This document shows, piece after piece, positions 47,487-57,860 of a stretch of DNA of 64,000 bases. The translations under genes were made by a program, and so were the position numbers. Each line of letters begins with the position of its first letter. The stretch's first letter is position 1. The notes under the pieces were generated by a model, which was given only the letters and a program-made list of their open reading frames with translations, was not told the origin of the DNA and did not search any database. The stretch lies in the NCBI RefSeq assembly GCF_014132355.1, contig NZ_BLZO01000069.1:1-64000 (forward strand), in the 5' to 3' direction. The stretch comes from Okeania sp. KiyG1. Lineage in GTDB: Bacteria; Cyanobacteriota; Cyanobacteriia; Cyanobacteriales; Microcoleaceae.

Positions 47487-47788
47487 AGGGCTTGCTGATT
47501 AAATCTAAAAGCATTGACAAGTAAAGGTTTGAGCCTTCTTTAATTCCCAAGTCGTGCGCTGGGAGTAGTCTAAAACCCTCAAAAAGTTAGCATAAAAGGC
47601 AAACCTTCGGACAGAAAAATTGAGGGACAAAACGCCCGCTCCTACCTCCTCGCTCCCGACCCATGTCTCCTGTCTCCTGTCTCCTGTCTCCCCTCCTGGG
47701 AGGGAGGGGCGAGGGGTGGGTTGGGAGGGGAGGGGCGAGGGGTGGGTTGTCTCCTACCCTTACCCATAAGACTTTTTCAGCAAACCCT
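47487..47788. repeat. MITE-like element of the AGGGYTTGCTGA family with internal expansion
   Basis: 302 bp, AGGGCTTGCTGA...TCAGCAAACCCT, perfect 12 bp ends apart from one C/T. It is longer than other copies because a 'GGGAGGGGCGAGGGGTGGGT' block is present twice (47697-47750). Confidence 0.78.
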
Positions 47789-47983
47789 ATTTAGATGGGA
47801 AAAGTTTACTTAAATCCTTATTCAAAACTAGATGCTATCTAGTTGATTGTTCAGAATACATAATAATTGTTCAAGTAATTAAGATCAATTTAATTAAAAG
47901 ATTTAATATGAGTGAGTTCTTGACGAAGCAAAAACTAAAATTAGAGGATGAAAATTTATTTCTGAGCAGCAGTTTTTTCTACT

Positions 47984-48967
47984 ATGGTTAATTTTCAGAT
48001 TAAAGCAGATAGTGATATTCCTGCATCAAACCAATTATTTAATCAAATTCGGTTTGCCATTGCTTCTCGACAATTTCCCCCTGGCCATCGACTACCTAGT
48101 ACTCGACAACTTGCGATGCAAACTGGTTTACATCGCAACACGATAAGTAAGGTATATCGTCAACTTGAAGATATCGATCTTGTGGAAGCTCAAGCAGGTT
48201 CAGGTATTTATGTCAGAGCGCAGGGAAATGAGAGAGGGCCAAGGTTAAATTCTCCCTTTTATGACAAGTATCCCCATGCCAGTAATATAGTCAAGGGTGG
48301 CTTGGATGAATTACTGTCCCAAGGTTGTAGTTTGAATGAAGCTAGAGAAATGTTTCTCTCTGAGATTGATTGGCGACTGCGTTGTAGTGCCAGGGTATTA
48401 GTTACAGCTCCCTCTAATGATATTGGTATTGGACAGTTAATGGCTAAAGAGTTGGAACAAGCTCTTAATATTTCTGTCCAAGTAGTTCCTCTGGAAGAAC
48501 TAGGTAGAGTTATAGAGGAAATATCTTCTGGAACGGTTGTCACAAGTCGATATTTCATTGGACGAGCTGAAAAAATAGCTGCTCCTCAATCTGTACGAGT
48601 GATTCCAATTGATATATATGATTATGCTCAAGAATTTAAGTTGGTCAATAATTTATCTCAGGGAAGTTACTTTGGTATTGTTAGTCTCAGTTCTGGTCTA
48701 CTAAAAGCTGCAGAAGTAATTATTTACAGCTTGCGTGGAAATGACATAAATGTAATGACTGCCCAACAGGAAGAAACCCACAAAGTTGATGCTATGGTGC
48801 GGGTAGCTAAAATAATTATTTGTGACAGATTTAGTGATGCTAAAGTTAAAGCTGCCGTACAAAAAAACAGAGCAGATATTATTCGCCCGCCACAAATTAT
48901 CTGTTTTGAAAATTACATTGGTACAGAGTCAATTAATTTATTGAAACGAGAGTTGGGTTTGGTATAG
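47984..48967 (+). CDS. plmA: GntR-family regulator PlmA
   Basis: 327 residues. An N-terminal winged helix of the GntR type ('FPPGHRLPSTRQLAMQTGLH', 'RNTISKVYRQLED', about residues 10-80) is joined to a long C-terminal domain without an aminotransferase or FadR-like fold. This is the arrangement of PlmA, the cyanobacterium-specific regulator first linked to plasmid maintenance in Anabaena and later to the PII-PipX nitrogen signalling network. Length and sequence match the PlmA group throughout. The start ATG at 47984 follows a 200 bp AT-rich leader. Its presence in the same window as nirA with an NtcA site is suggestive but the genes are 46 kb apart. Confidence 0.9.
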   Translation: MVNFQIKADSDIPASNQLFNQIRFAIASRQFPPGHRLPSTRQLAMQTGLHRNTISKVYRQLEDIDLVEAQAGSGIYVRAQGNERGPRLNSPFYDKYPHASNIVKGGLDELLSQGCSLNEAREMFLSEIDWRLRCSARVLVTAPSNDIGIGQLMAKELEQALNISVQVVPLEELGRVIEEISSGTVVTSRYFIGRAEKIAAPQSVRVIPIDIYDYAQEFKLVNNLSQGSYFGIVSLSSGLLKAAEVIIYSLRGNDINVMTAQQEETHKVDAMVRVAKIIICDRFSDAKVKAAVQKNRADIIRPPQIICFENYIGTESINLLKRELGLV

Positions 48968-49448
48968 TTACTTCTTAAGATTATGCAAGATGAAGAACAA
49001 TTAGATAAAATTAATATTAATTTATTCCCTATTTCCAATGTTTATGCTGCTATAACTTTATATGGTATTTTCAAATATTGTGAAGCCTAATAGTAAGCAT
49101 TTCCGTTTGTCATGCTGCGCAAACAGCAGTCAGCTATTAGCTATCAGTTATTAACTTATTATCTGAGAAGGAGAATTCAAAATTATGTTTATACAGCATT
49201 CCGCAGGAAATAAAAAGGTAACAAGTTAACCTTAGTAAGTCCTGTGTATTCATGCATCTTTTTGCGTAGCATTACAAACGGAAATTCTTACTCCTAATAA
49301 TTGCTGAATATAGCAGCACTAAAAAATCTCTATCTATTATTTCCTCTTATTCCATTTTTCTATCAATCTTAGTTTCACACCTTAAAATAGAAAAATTATA
49401 GTTCAATCAGAAATAAAAAAATCCAACTATAAATTATATTTTGATTTT
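48968..49448. other. Spacer with short interspersed repeats
   Basis: Contains copies of the short repeat 'GGAATGCTGCGCAAACAG' / 'CATTCCGCAGGAAA' (49112-49128, 49196-49212, 49262-49280) and TCAGTTA/TAGCTATCAG segments, then an AT-rich leader. No gene was seen. Confidence 0.45.
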
Positions 49449-50102
49449 ATGGAACCAAGCATTAATTTAAAGCAAGCTATTGAAAAACGTCGTTCTGCTC
49501 GTGCATTTAGTAAAGATTTAATTCCTAATGTAATCCTAGAAGAAATTTTACGTCTGGGTATGATGGCTCCTTCTAGTTTTAATTTACAACCTTGGCGTTT
49601 TATTGTGGTTAAGAAACAAGATAATAAAGAACGACTTAAGGCTTGTGCTTTTAATCAACGCCAGGTAGGAGAAGCTCCAGTAGTTTTAATTTGTTGTGGC
49701 GATCGCCATGTATCTAAACCAGAATATATAGAATCTATAATTGAGTTGCGCAAAGAGCATGAAGCTATCAATGATACTTATGCAGATTATATGAAAAATT
49801 CAATTCCTAAAATGTTTGAAAATCCTCATTCTTTTGAGTCTATGGAAGCTTGGATAAATAGGCAAATAATGTTAGCAGTAGCTCAAATTATGCTCATTTC
49901 TAGTAGTTTTGGGGTTGATAGTTGTCCTCTCGAAGGATTTATTACATCTCAAGTTAAAGCAGCATTTAATATTCCTGAGCAAGTAGATGTTTGTTGTCTA
50001 TTAGCTATGGGTTATGCTGCTGAACCATTTAAAAAATACGGTGGACGTCTTTCTGTTCGTCAGGTCTGCTTTCAAGAAACCTATGGACAGGATTTTGTCT
50101 GA
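49449..50102 (+). CDS. Nitroreductase family protein
   Basis: 217-residue FMN-dependent NAD(P)H oxidoreductase of the nitroreductase family. FMN-binding features: 'EKRRSARAFSKD' at the N-terminus, 'MMAPSSFNLQPWRFIVV' (about 38-54), and a C-terminal 'DSCPLEGF' and 'LLAMGYAAE'. Such enzymes reduce nitroaromatics or quinones, but physiological substrates are mostly unknown. A 30-residue helical stretch in the middle ('IIELRKEHEAINDTYADYMK') forms the dimer interface. Cytoplasmic; monocistronic by spacing. Confidence 0.9.
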   Translation: MEPSINLKQAIEKRRSARAFSKDLIPNVILEEILRLGMMAPSSFNLQPWRFIVVKKQDNKERLKACAFNQRQVGEAPVVLICCGDRHVSKPEYIESIIELRKEHEAINDTYADYMKNSIPKMFENPHSFESMEAWINRQIMLAVAQIMLISSSFGVDSCPLEGFITSQVKAAFNIPEQVDVCCLLAMGYAAEPFKKYGGRLSVRQVCFQETYGQDFV

Positions 50103-50263
50103 TTGACCAATCCTACTAATTTGACCAAAAAATGTGACAAAACTGTGTTTGTATGTAACAAAAATTTATCGCAAATATTTATCCAAATTTTATTATTAAT
50201 AGCTTTACGTTTAGGGTTATTAATTTAGTGACAAAATTCAAAAGATTAATTCCTAAAATAATT

Positions 50264-50524
50264 AGGGTTTGCGTATGGAAAGTCTTTTTGCTCTTTGTAG
50301 GAGACAGGAGAAAACCCACCCCTCGCCCCTCCCCTCCCAGGAGGGGAGAAATGGGAATGTAGAGGAGGTAGGAGCGGGCGTTTTGTCTCTCAATTTTTCT
50401 GCCATAATCGTCCCAAAAAACTAGCTTTATGCAGCTCTTGCCACCGAAAAGCTGGTACTTTTTTCAACTATAAAACGCTAAAATCAATATCTGTCAATAC
50501 TTTTAGAATTAATCAGCAAGCCCT
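50264..50524. repeat. MITE-like element of the AGGGYTTGCTGA family (reverse, with insertion)
   Basis: 261 bp, AGGGTTTGC at the left and AGCAAGCCCT at the right, flanked by TAATT/AATTA. A GC-rich 'ACCCCTCGCCCCTCCCCTC' palindromic block is inserted in the region where other copies have CTCCTGTCTCC repeats. Confidence 0.75.
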
Positions 50525-50665
50525 AATTAATACCAATTTGTTTGATAAATGTTTGCTACAAATTTCTGTTGCCTGTTCCTTATAACTAGAGTTTTGTAAC
50601 ATTATTTATTTTCACGCTTAGTATTGAACCCACAAAGAAAAGATAATAAAATTATTAACTAGAAA

Positions 50666-52593
50666 ATGAAAACAGCAATCAGAAATATTAATACTCAGAT
50701 ATTAGAGGATAATTTACAAAAAAGCTGGCAATCTTTGAGAGATTTCAATGATGCTTGTAAAATTAAATGTGACTTAAAAGCTGGAACATTATTAGTGATT
50801 TGTGAACATCCAGCAAATTTAGTGATAGATCGAGAGAAAACAATTTCTGAGTTAAAAGATATAGTTCAAAAACAACCACTAGAATCTATTGAGAAAATAG
50901 GTATTTGTTTAAATGTGATTGGTCATATACATCCTTATGCTTATCATTCATTTTTTACCAAGAGTCGGCAAGAAGAGTCTACATTAACTTTTATGCCGAG
51001 ATGGGTAGATAGAGATATGGATTATCAAGTAAAAATTACATCAGAATTTTTAGATTCTTTAGATAATCCATTTGATTTAAAAATTTAGAACAGATATCTA
51101 TTAGGTTAGAGTCTGAGCTAAACACTAATGTCGAGAAAGAGGATATTCCTGGAAATAAAAGTCAAAACTCAGAGATTAAAATTACTTCAAAATTGCTGGA
51201 TGATTTAGATAACCCCTTTGATGCGGAAGGATTAGATCTATCTCTAAAAATCAAGAATAAAAGCAAAAATTCTAATTATGTAGAACAAAAATCAACTGTT
51301 AACTTCAGTACCTTCTCTAAAGTAGAATTTCTCAGTGCCAGTTTAAGTTTGACCATTTTAATAGGCTGTTTTTATGCAATAACTCAACCCTGTGTTATAG
51401 GAAAATGTATGATCGTACCCACAGCAAGAGAGTTAAATCAACAATCATTAGAAACAATTAAAAATTTTCAAAACTCTCTAGCTCCAAAGCAAGCAAAAGA
51501 AAAGTTACAAAAAGCAGTTCAAGATTTAAACAAAATTCCATTTTGGTCAATACATTATCTAGAGTCACAACATTTAAAATCTACTTACAAAGTAGAAATT
51601 CAACATTTGGAAAATATTGAACAAGCTTTAGCTAAAGGTCAACAAGCAGCTCAAAATAGTAAAACTTTGCCACTCAAAGTAGAAGATTGGATAGAAACTC
51701 AATCACTTTGGCAAAATGCAATTTTCTTACTAGAAAAAGTACCAGAAGATAGTACTGCTTATCCTTTTGCTAAGAATAAACTACAGCAATATCGTAAATA
51801 TTTAGTGGCGATTAAAGGTAGATTAACAACAGAAGAAGCAGCAGATAAAAAATTAATTGCTGCTAAAAAATCAGCTCAGTTAGCAAATACAAGAGAAGTC
51901 GTAGCTCAGTTTCCTGAAAGCTGGAAAAGTGTATATTCAAGTTGGGCGGATGCCTTAGATAAAATATCTTCTATTCCACCACAAACAACTGCCTATTTAG
52001 AAGCTAAAAATTTACTCCCTCAGTATGAACAAAAACTTCAGTTAGCTGAGGAACGTAGGATTATAGAACAAATTGGTGAAGAATATTATAATCAAGCTAT
52101 TAGTTATGCGAAACAAGCTGAAGTTTTTGAGACAAAAGATAATTGGCAAGAGGCTGTGGAATATTGGCAAAATGCTCTAAATTCTGCTGAGGAAGTACCT
52201 ACCAATTCTAGTTATTTTTCTAAGGCAAAACCTCTGATTAAATCTTATGACACTATTCTCAAAATAGCACAAGCTAACCAGAGATTTTTAGATACTATAG
52301 CTAAAGCTCGTCAAGATTTAAGTAAGACTTGTAAGGGAACACCCAAAATTTGTGAATATAGTATTACTAAGGATTTAATTACTGTACGCTTAACTTCTGA
52401 TTATGTGGATAAAATTAAGAAAACAGCTAAGGAGTTACAGGGGAATAAAGATCAAAAGAGTTTGAATCAACTAGAAAAACATTTGAAAACTTTACAGATA
52501 GCTTTGAAGGCTATTAGTAATAATGCCAATATTCCTTTAGAGGTTTATAACCCACAAGGTTTAAAAATTGCTGCTCATATTCCTAATAGTTGA
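50666..52593 (+). CDS. DNPFD-motif membrane protein with repetitive helical domain (frame broken once)
   Basis: Two frames, 50666-51088 and one ending at 52593, join into a single protein of about 642 residues if one A is added to the five-A run near 51080: 'NPFDLKI-stop' becomes 'NPFDLKNLEQISIRLESEL', which continues without stops to the next ATG. Domains: an N-terminal alpha/beta unit (1-115), two 'KITS..LD.LDNPFD' motifs about 45 residues apart, a membrane helix ('LSASLSLTILIGCFYAITQ'), then four to five related helical repeats with 'W..A...L..IP..T.AY..A...L..Y', a TPR-like pattern common in cyanobacterial membrane proteins. The C-terminal part is probably extracytoplasmic. No function known. 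Confidence 0.75.
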
Positions 52594-52594
52594 A

Positions 52595-52937
52595 GTAATT
52601 TCAGTTATCAGTTATCAGTTATCAGTTAACAGTACCTCTACAATAAAGAGGCTTGAAATCTGTAATATTCTCGATTTTTACCCTTGGTATGATACTAATT
52701 TTTAAAAGAAAGCGATCATGGAGAATTAGCAGACATAGTTGACCGTTAAATAATACTTTTAGAGTGAGGTATTGAATTAAGATGAAATTTGAGCATACCT
52801 TCTATATTTAAATATGAGAAAATTGCTACTTTTTGAAAGTAGAAATAGGCTTCTCTATTTATGAAGCGATCGCTCAATTGGCAATTGGATAACTTTTCTA
52901 AATTGTAGAGGTACTGATAACTGATAACTGAAATTAC
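52595..52937. repeat. 343 bp element with TCAGTTA terminal inverted repeats
   Basis: The left end is GTAATTTCAGTTATCAGTTA plus 'CAGTACCTCTACAAT'; the right end is the reverse complement of nearly the same about 40 bp. This copy shows that TCAGTTA heptamer repeats seen alone at 1785, 17634, 38870 and 57555 are ends of one dispersed element. It follows the stop codon of the preceding gene by 1 bp. Confidence 0.7.
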
Positions 52938-53280
52938 CTTCAGCTACTTACCATGACATTTGAGCAACTGCTAGACAAGGATTTGGCCACAGATACACGG
53001 ATGATTAATCTGCATTCTGTGCAGCTCCAAAAAACAGCAAGGCTTTTCCCCTGGCATCCCTAAAAAAATCGTGATAGTATGTAATTATTGGGTGTTTATC
53101 GCCCCTACGCATGACTTTTTATTCAACGCAAAAACAGCATTTCGTTACTGAATACATATAGAAGGCATACTCACATAACCAAAGCACCAGAAAATCATCA
53201 TCCTGTGAAGCACTACGAACAGAATTTCGGAAAAATTTTCTACCATTAACAGTATCGATATAGGTCAACATATCAATATA

Positions 53281-53393
53281 GGCGTTGCTGAGGGGCGGGA
53301 TGAAACTTTTGACAGAAGGTAAATCCCATGTTTTGTTTTTTATACGGACTGTGTTCGAGAGCCTAAAATTCATCCTGCACTCTATGCAACGCC
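53281..53393. repeat. GGCGTTGC element nested in the array (copy 1)
   Basis: 113 bp, GGCGTTGCTGAGGGG...ATGCAACGCC, flanked by ATATA on both sides, as expected for a target-site duplication. 'GGGGCGGGATGAAACTTTTG' matches the interior of the element at 36128. Confidence 0.7.
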
Positions 53394-54067
53394 ATATATA
53401 TACTCATATAGAGGGGATGTAGCTACTGCTATGCGATCGCTATTATTCACAACCAAAGAAAAATTATCATCCTGTGAAGCTCCAAAAAAACGGCAAGGTA
53501 TTTCCTCTGGCATTCTCAAAAAAATTATGATAGTATGTAAACATTGGCTTCTACTCGCCCCTACGCATGACTTTTTATTCAACGCAAAAACAGCATTTCG
53601 TTACTGAATACATATAGAAGAGATACTCACATAACCAAAGCACCAGAAAATCATCATCCTGTGAAACTCTAAAAAATTAAGTGGCGACACCGAAAAATTT
53701 TCACCCCATCAACACATCCATATATTTACTCATGTAAAGGCGATGTCGCTACCGCACAGCAAGTGCGGTAGCTATTATTCACTTTTGAATCAAATTATCA
53801 TTCTGTGAAGCTTCAAAAAAACGGCAAGGTATTTCCTCTTGCATCCCTAAAAAAATCGTGATAGTATGTAATCGTTGGGTTCTACTCGCACCTACGCATG
53901 ACTTTTTATTCAACGCAAAAACAGCATTTCGTTACTGAATACATATAGAAGAGATACTCACATAACCAAAGCAGAGAAAATTCATCATCCTGTGAAGCAC
54001 TACGAACAGAATTTCGGAAAAATTTTCTACCATTAACAGTATCGATATAGGTCAACATATCAATATA

Positions 54068-54185
54068 GGCGTTGCTGAGGGGCGGGATGAAACTTTTGGC
54101 AGAAGGTAAATCCCATGTTTTGTTTTTTATGCTTCCTGTGTTCGAGAGCCTAAAATTCCCGAACGCACTCTATCTATGCAACGCC
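54068..54185. repeat. GGCGTTGC element nested in the array (copy 2)
   Basis: 118 bp, same ends and same position within the long unit as the copy at 53281. It was therefore carried by duplication of the array, not by a second insertion. Confidence 0.7.
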
Positions 54186-55430
54186 ATATATATACTCATA
54201 TAGAGGGGATGTAGCTACTGCTATGCGATCGCTATATTCACTTTTCAATCAAATCATCATTCTGTGAAGCTCCAAAAAAACAGCAAGGTATTTCCTCTTG
54301 CATCCCCAAAAAAATCGTGATACTATGTAATCATTGGGTGTTACTCGCCCCTACGCATGACTTTTTATTCAACGCAAAAACAGCATTTCGTTACTGAATA
54401 CATATAGAAGGAATACTCACATAACCAAAGCAGAGAAAAATTATCATCCTGTGAAGCACTAAGAAAAGAAGTGGTGACACCGAAAAATTTTCACCCCATC
54501 AACACATCCATACATATACTCATATAAAAGGAATGTAGCTACTGCTATGCGATCGCTATTATTCACTTTTCAATCAAATTATCATCCTGTGAAGCTCAAA
54601 AAAAAAGCGGCAAGGTATTTCCCCTTGCATCCCCAAAAAAATCGTGATACTATGTAATTATTGGGAGTTACTCGCCCCTACGCATGACTTTTTATTCAAC
54701 GCAAAAACAGCATTTCGTTACTGAATACATATAGAAGGAATACTCACATAACCAAAGCAGAGAAAAATTATCATCCTGTGAAGCACTAAGAAAAGAAGTG
54801 GTGACACCGAAAAATTTTCACCCCATCAACATATCCATATATTTACTCATATAAAAGGAATGTAGCTACTGCTATGCGATCGCTATTATTCACTTTTCAA
54901 TCAAATTATCATCCTGTGAAGCTCAAAAAAAAACGGCAAGGTATTTTCCCTTGCATCCCCAAAAAAATCGTGATAGTATGTAATCATTGGGTGTTGTTCG
55001 CCCCTGCACATGACTTTTTATTCAACCAAAGAAAAACTTATATTTTGCGTTCATACTTAATCTCAAAATCATTACCACTGAACAACGCCGAGAATTTAGT
55101 TAAGATAAAAGTCTGAAATATCAGAAAAATGCTACTTTTTGAAAGTCGAAACAGAGTTCAGTATTTTTGAAGCGATTCAGCTTTAGCAAAGTTTATATTA
55201 TAGTCATTTAACTTTAGATTGAGACAAAGCTTTCTTGCTCTGAGGAAGTTTCAGACGAAAAAACGTCTCATTTTTAAGTTAAACAACTATAAGTAGTCGT
55301 GCTTTTAGGAATTTCCTAGTTGAGATAGGGAACAAGGAATAGTAAACAGGGAGTGAATTAGGATGTGTAATTAATTTTGCATAGGAACTTATTATAAAAA
55401 TAAGAAAAACTTTTCTACCAGTGAGATAAC

Positions 55431-56636
55431 CTACGACTGAATCATAAAATCTCTAGCTCTAAGTAGTGGAATATCTGTAAAAGTAGCAAACTTTCCACCG
55501 TTGCCAAAACCATTAGTTCTACCATTAGGATTGTAATATAAATCTCCACTGGAAAAATCATAAACAATTTCTGCGCGACTTCTAGCAACTGCATCCCTAC
55601 TATCAACAACTGCAAATTCTCTTGCCACATTAAAACCTCTACCGATACGACTATTTAAACTGGTAAAAGTGGTTTTATCTAGAACAATTTTGTCCTGACC
55701 TAATACAAAATCTACGATAGTATCTATTCCCACATCATTCCGACGAAAACGTCTGTCTGTTTCATAAATAAATTTATCTTTTCCTCGACCACCAATTAAA
55801 TTATCGTTTCCTGAACCACCATTAATATTATCATTTCCTGAACCACCATTAAGTCTATCATTACCCGCTCCACCAATTAAATTATCGTTTCCTGAACCAC
55901 CATTAATATTATCATTTCCACCTTCACCTATTAATAAATCTCTCCCAGCACCACCGTTGATTCTATCGTTTCCTGAACCGCCATTAATTTCATCATTGCC
56001 ACCTCTACCATTGAGAGTATCTCTGCCGCCTCTACCTGCAATAATTTCATTTTGGTTAGTTCCTGAAAGTTTGTCATTTCCAGAACTACCTTGAAGTAAA
56101 TTTTCTGAATTTTCTACTAAAGCTTCCAAACGAATATTATCAAAAAAAACATCCCCAGTTACTCCACCTGAACCTGACCAGTCTTCAAATATAAGGTGAA
56201 CTTCTTCATCGGTTGTGAATATAATTTCAACAGATTCCCATCTTCCAGTATCCTGTAAATCAGTAAAATCTTCAGCTAGGGTATTCGTATCTCGAATTGT
56301 TCCAGCAACCCATGCATCTGCGTTGGTCAGTTCACTGCCATACCCTACATATCCACCAAAATTACCTACTATACTTCCTGGTAATCCTAAACCTAAATAG
56401 TCAAAAGATAAACGATATATACCAATATTACTATTATTAAACAGAACCCTGAAGGACTCTTGTGTGAAAATATCTCCTCCACTTCCGAAACCACTAAATG
56501 AAACAACTTGGTCATTTTGTAGTGGGTCATTAGTAATAAATCCTGTAAAAGAACCTCCAAACCTTCCAGTCCAACGAGATAAGTTTGACTCAAAATCTTC
56601 AAAAAATATTGTTTCAAAGGTAAAAGTTTCTGCCAT
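55431..56636 (-). CDS. Secreted RTX (hemolysin-type calcium-binding) protein
   Basis: 401 residues. Residues 5-170 form a jelly-roll, carbohydrate-binding-like domain ('FFEDFESNLSRWTGRFGG', 'HLIFEDWSGSGG', 'FFDNIRLEAL'). About 185-300 contain roughly ten GGxGxDxxx nonapeptides (such as GGSGNDNIN and GGAGNDRLN) that bind Ca2+ and fold as a parallel beta-roll. The C-terminal 100 residues end in hydrophobic, DFMIQS-type sequence, as in type I secretion signals. There is no N-terminal signal, which fits export by a type I system rather than Sec. Probably an exoprotein binding cell-surface or matrix sugars. No hydrolase motif was seen. Confidence 0.9.
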   Translation of the reverse strand: MAETFTFETIFFEDFESNLSRWTGRFGGSFTGFITNDPLQNDQVVSFSGFGSGGDIFTQESFRVLFNNSNIGIYRLSFDYLGLGLPGSIVGNFGGYVGYGSELTNADAWVAGTIRDTNTLAEDFTDLQDTGRWESVEIIFTTDEEVHLIFEDWSGSGGVTGDVFFDNIRLEALVENSENLLQGSSGNDKLSGTNQNEIIAGRGGRDTLNGRGGNDEINGGSGNDRINGGAGRDLLIGEGGNDNINGGSGNDNLIGGAGNDRLNGGSGNDNINGGSGNDNLIGGRGKDKFIYETDRRFRRNDVGIDTIVDFVLGQDKIVLDKTTFTSLNSRIGRGFNVAREFAVVDSRDAVARSRAEIVYDFSSGDLYYNPNGRTNGFGNGGKFATFTDIPLLRARDFMIQS

Positions 56637-56712
56637 AAAGTTTTCCTTAAATTAACAAGATTATCTGAAGCATGATGTTAATCCATTTCTGTCATTTTGC
56701 GAAAAAAATTTA

Positions 56713-57400
56713 TTATTGCTTAATTGTCGTCGCTACACTCTGAATGTATTTACCTTCTTGCCTTCCTTTTTGAGTAGCATTCTCTAAACGTTCTAAATAA
56801 AGCGGTGATAATTCCATAATTAATTCCCTATCCTCTGGTTCTAGACCTCGATTTAGTTCCAACATTGTCAGCAAGTTGTAAACTAATTCCAACACATTGA
56901 AACGTAATGGATTTTCAACAGATAAATTTCTTAATTCCTCAATAACTTCTTTTTGCACTTGTCCTCTACCTAAAATTCTCAACCACAAAGTTTCCCCACT
57001 TTTTTGTAATTGATGAACTGCGATTATTTTGGTTCTCAAAATTTTTCCTAGGGTGTAAATACCTGGGGAACTACATTCTGTATCATTCACAGCACTAACT
57101 CCCGAAATTATTGCCTGTGAAATAGTTAGTGTAATTATCCATAATAGAGGTAAGTCTGTTTTAGTAGTTTTCTGATTTTTTCGATTAATTTATCTTTCTA
57201 AACCTGCACAAATATCAAATAAATTTTCCAAACAACTACGAATTTTTCTAGGAGTAACTTAATTACGAAATGGTTCGATAGTACAGACATTGACAGCAAT
57301 TTTTTCTAGTATACCTAAGTTGAATAAATTCTCAGGAGTCTGAGTATATAGGATAAAATAAACGTCAGCTTGTCTGATTTATCCAGATATATCTTTACTT
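56713..57400 (-). pseudogene. Conserved cyanobacterial protein (Rpn/PD-DExK-like tail) with three in-frame TAA codons
   Basis: The last 125 codons (56713-57090) are open and read 'GETLWLRILGRGQVQKEVIE', 'NPLRFNVLELVYNLLTMLEL', 'EDRELIMELSPLYLERLE' and an RQEG tail. The same frame continues upstream to about 57400 with matching family segments ('LGILEKIAVNVCTIEPFRN', 'CLENLFDICAGLER', 'DLPLLWIITLTISQAIISG') but is cut by three TAA codons and lacks a start. The family is frequent in filamentous cyanobacteria; its tail resembles Rpn-type recombination-promoting nucleases, function unproved. GTG 57087 could start a truncated product. Confidence 0.65.
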
Positions 57401-57419
57401 ACTTCTACTTAACCAAAAA

Positions 57420-57606
57420 ATAAGGTCTCAAGCCTTCCCTTGGCTGCGCCGCGAGCTGCCGCTCTACAACTCTACAAGAGGAGGAAAAAAAATAAAGTTC
57501 AATATTTCAAGCCTCTGAATTTCCTGCGGAATGCTGCGCAAACAGGCAAAAGTACTGATAACTGATAACTGATAACTGATAACTTATAACTGATAACTTA
57601 TAACTT
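57420..57606. repeat. TCAGTTA dispersed element (reverse of the 38866-39030 type)
   Basis: 'CCAAAAAATAAGGTCTCAAG', 'CTTGGCTGCGCCGCGAGCTG', 'GGAATGCTGCGCAAACAGGC' and terminal TAACTGA repeats. It is an inverted copy of the element near 38866. CTTCTTTCTT repeats follow at 57780-57850. No other feature up to fetB. Confidence 0.6.
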
Positions 57607-57860
57607 AAATGACCTCTGTTAGATAATAATTCTGTTAAATACTGTTTGGCAAATTGGTCATGGATAAATCTTGTCATTGATTAATTTTAAGTTGTACTAA
57701 CTTTAATAAATACTTCTACATTTCTATTACGGTTCAGATAAGACCAAAACTCATAAAGTATAGTTCTATAGACTCATATAATTTCCTTCTTTCTTCTTTC
57801 TTCTTTATTATTCCTTCTTCCCTCTTCCCTCTTCCTTCTTCCTTCTTACTTCTTACTTTC

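Larger units (their letters stand above)
53000..55050. repeat. Higher-order tandem repeat array (about 330/457 bp units)
   Basis: The marker 'CATGACTTTTTATTCAACGC' recurs at 53110, 53566, 53897, 54356, 54683 and (degenerate) 55009. Spacings alternate 456, 331, 459, 327, 326. Long units differ from short ones by a GGCGTTGC element inside. Each unit also carries 'ATCATCCTGTGAAGC' twice, 'TCGTGATAGTATGTAAT', 'GTTACTGAATACATATAGAA' and an HIP1-type 'TATGCGATCGCTATT'. All frames in the array are short and inconsistent between units, so I see no protein. A flank of the array begins at about 53020. Confidence 0.88.

Noticed and set aside
53119-53582. Frames of 66-84 codons on the minus strand in the array
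   Set aside because: They are not preserved in the other repeat units and vanish where units differ by single bases.
54874-55116. 80-codon plus-strand frame at the array end
   Set aside because: It starts inside a repeat unit and has no counterpart in equivalent units.
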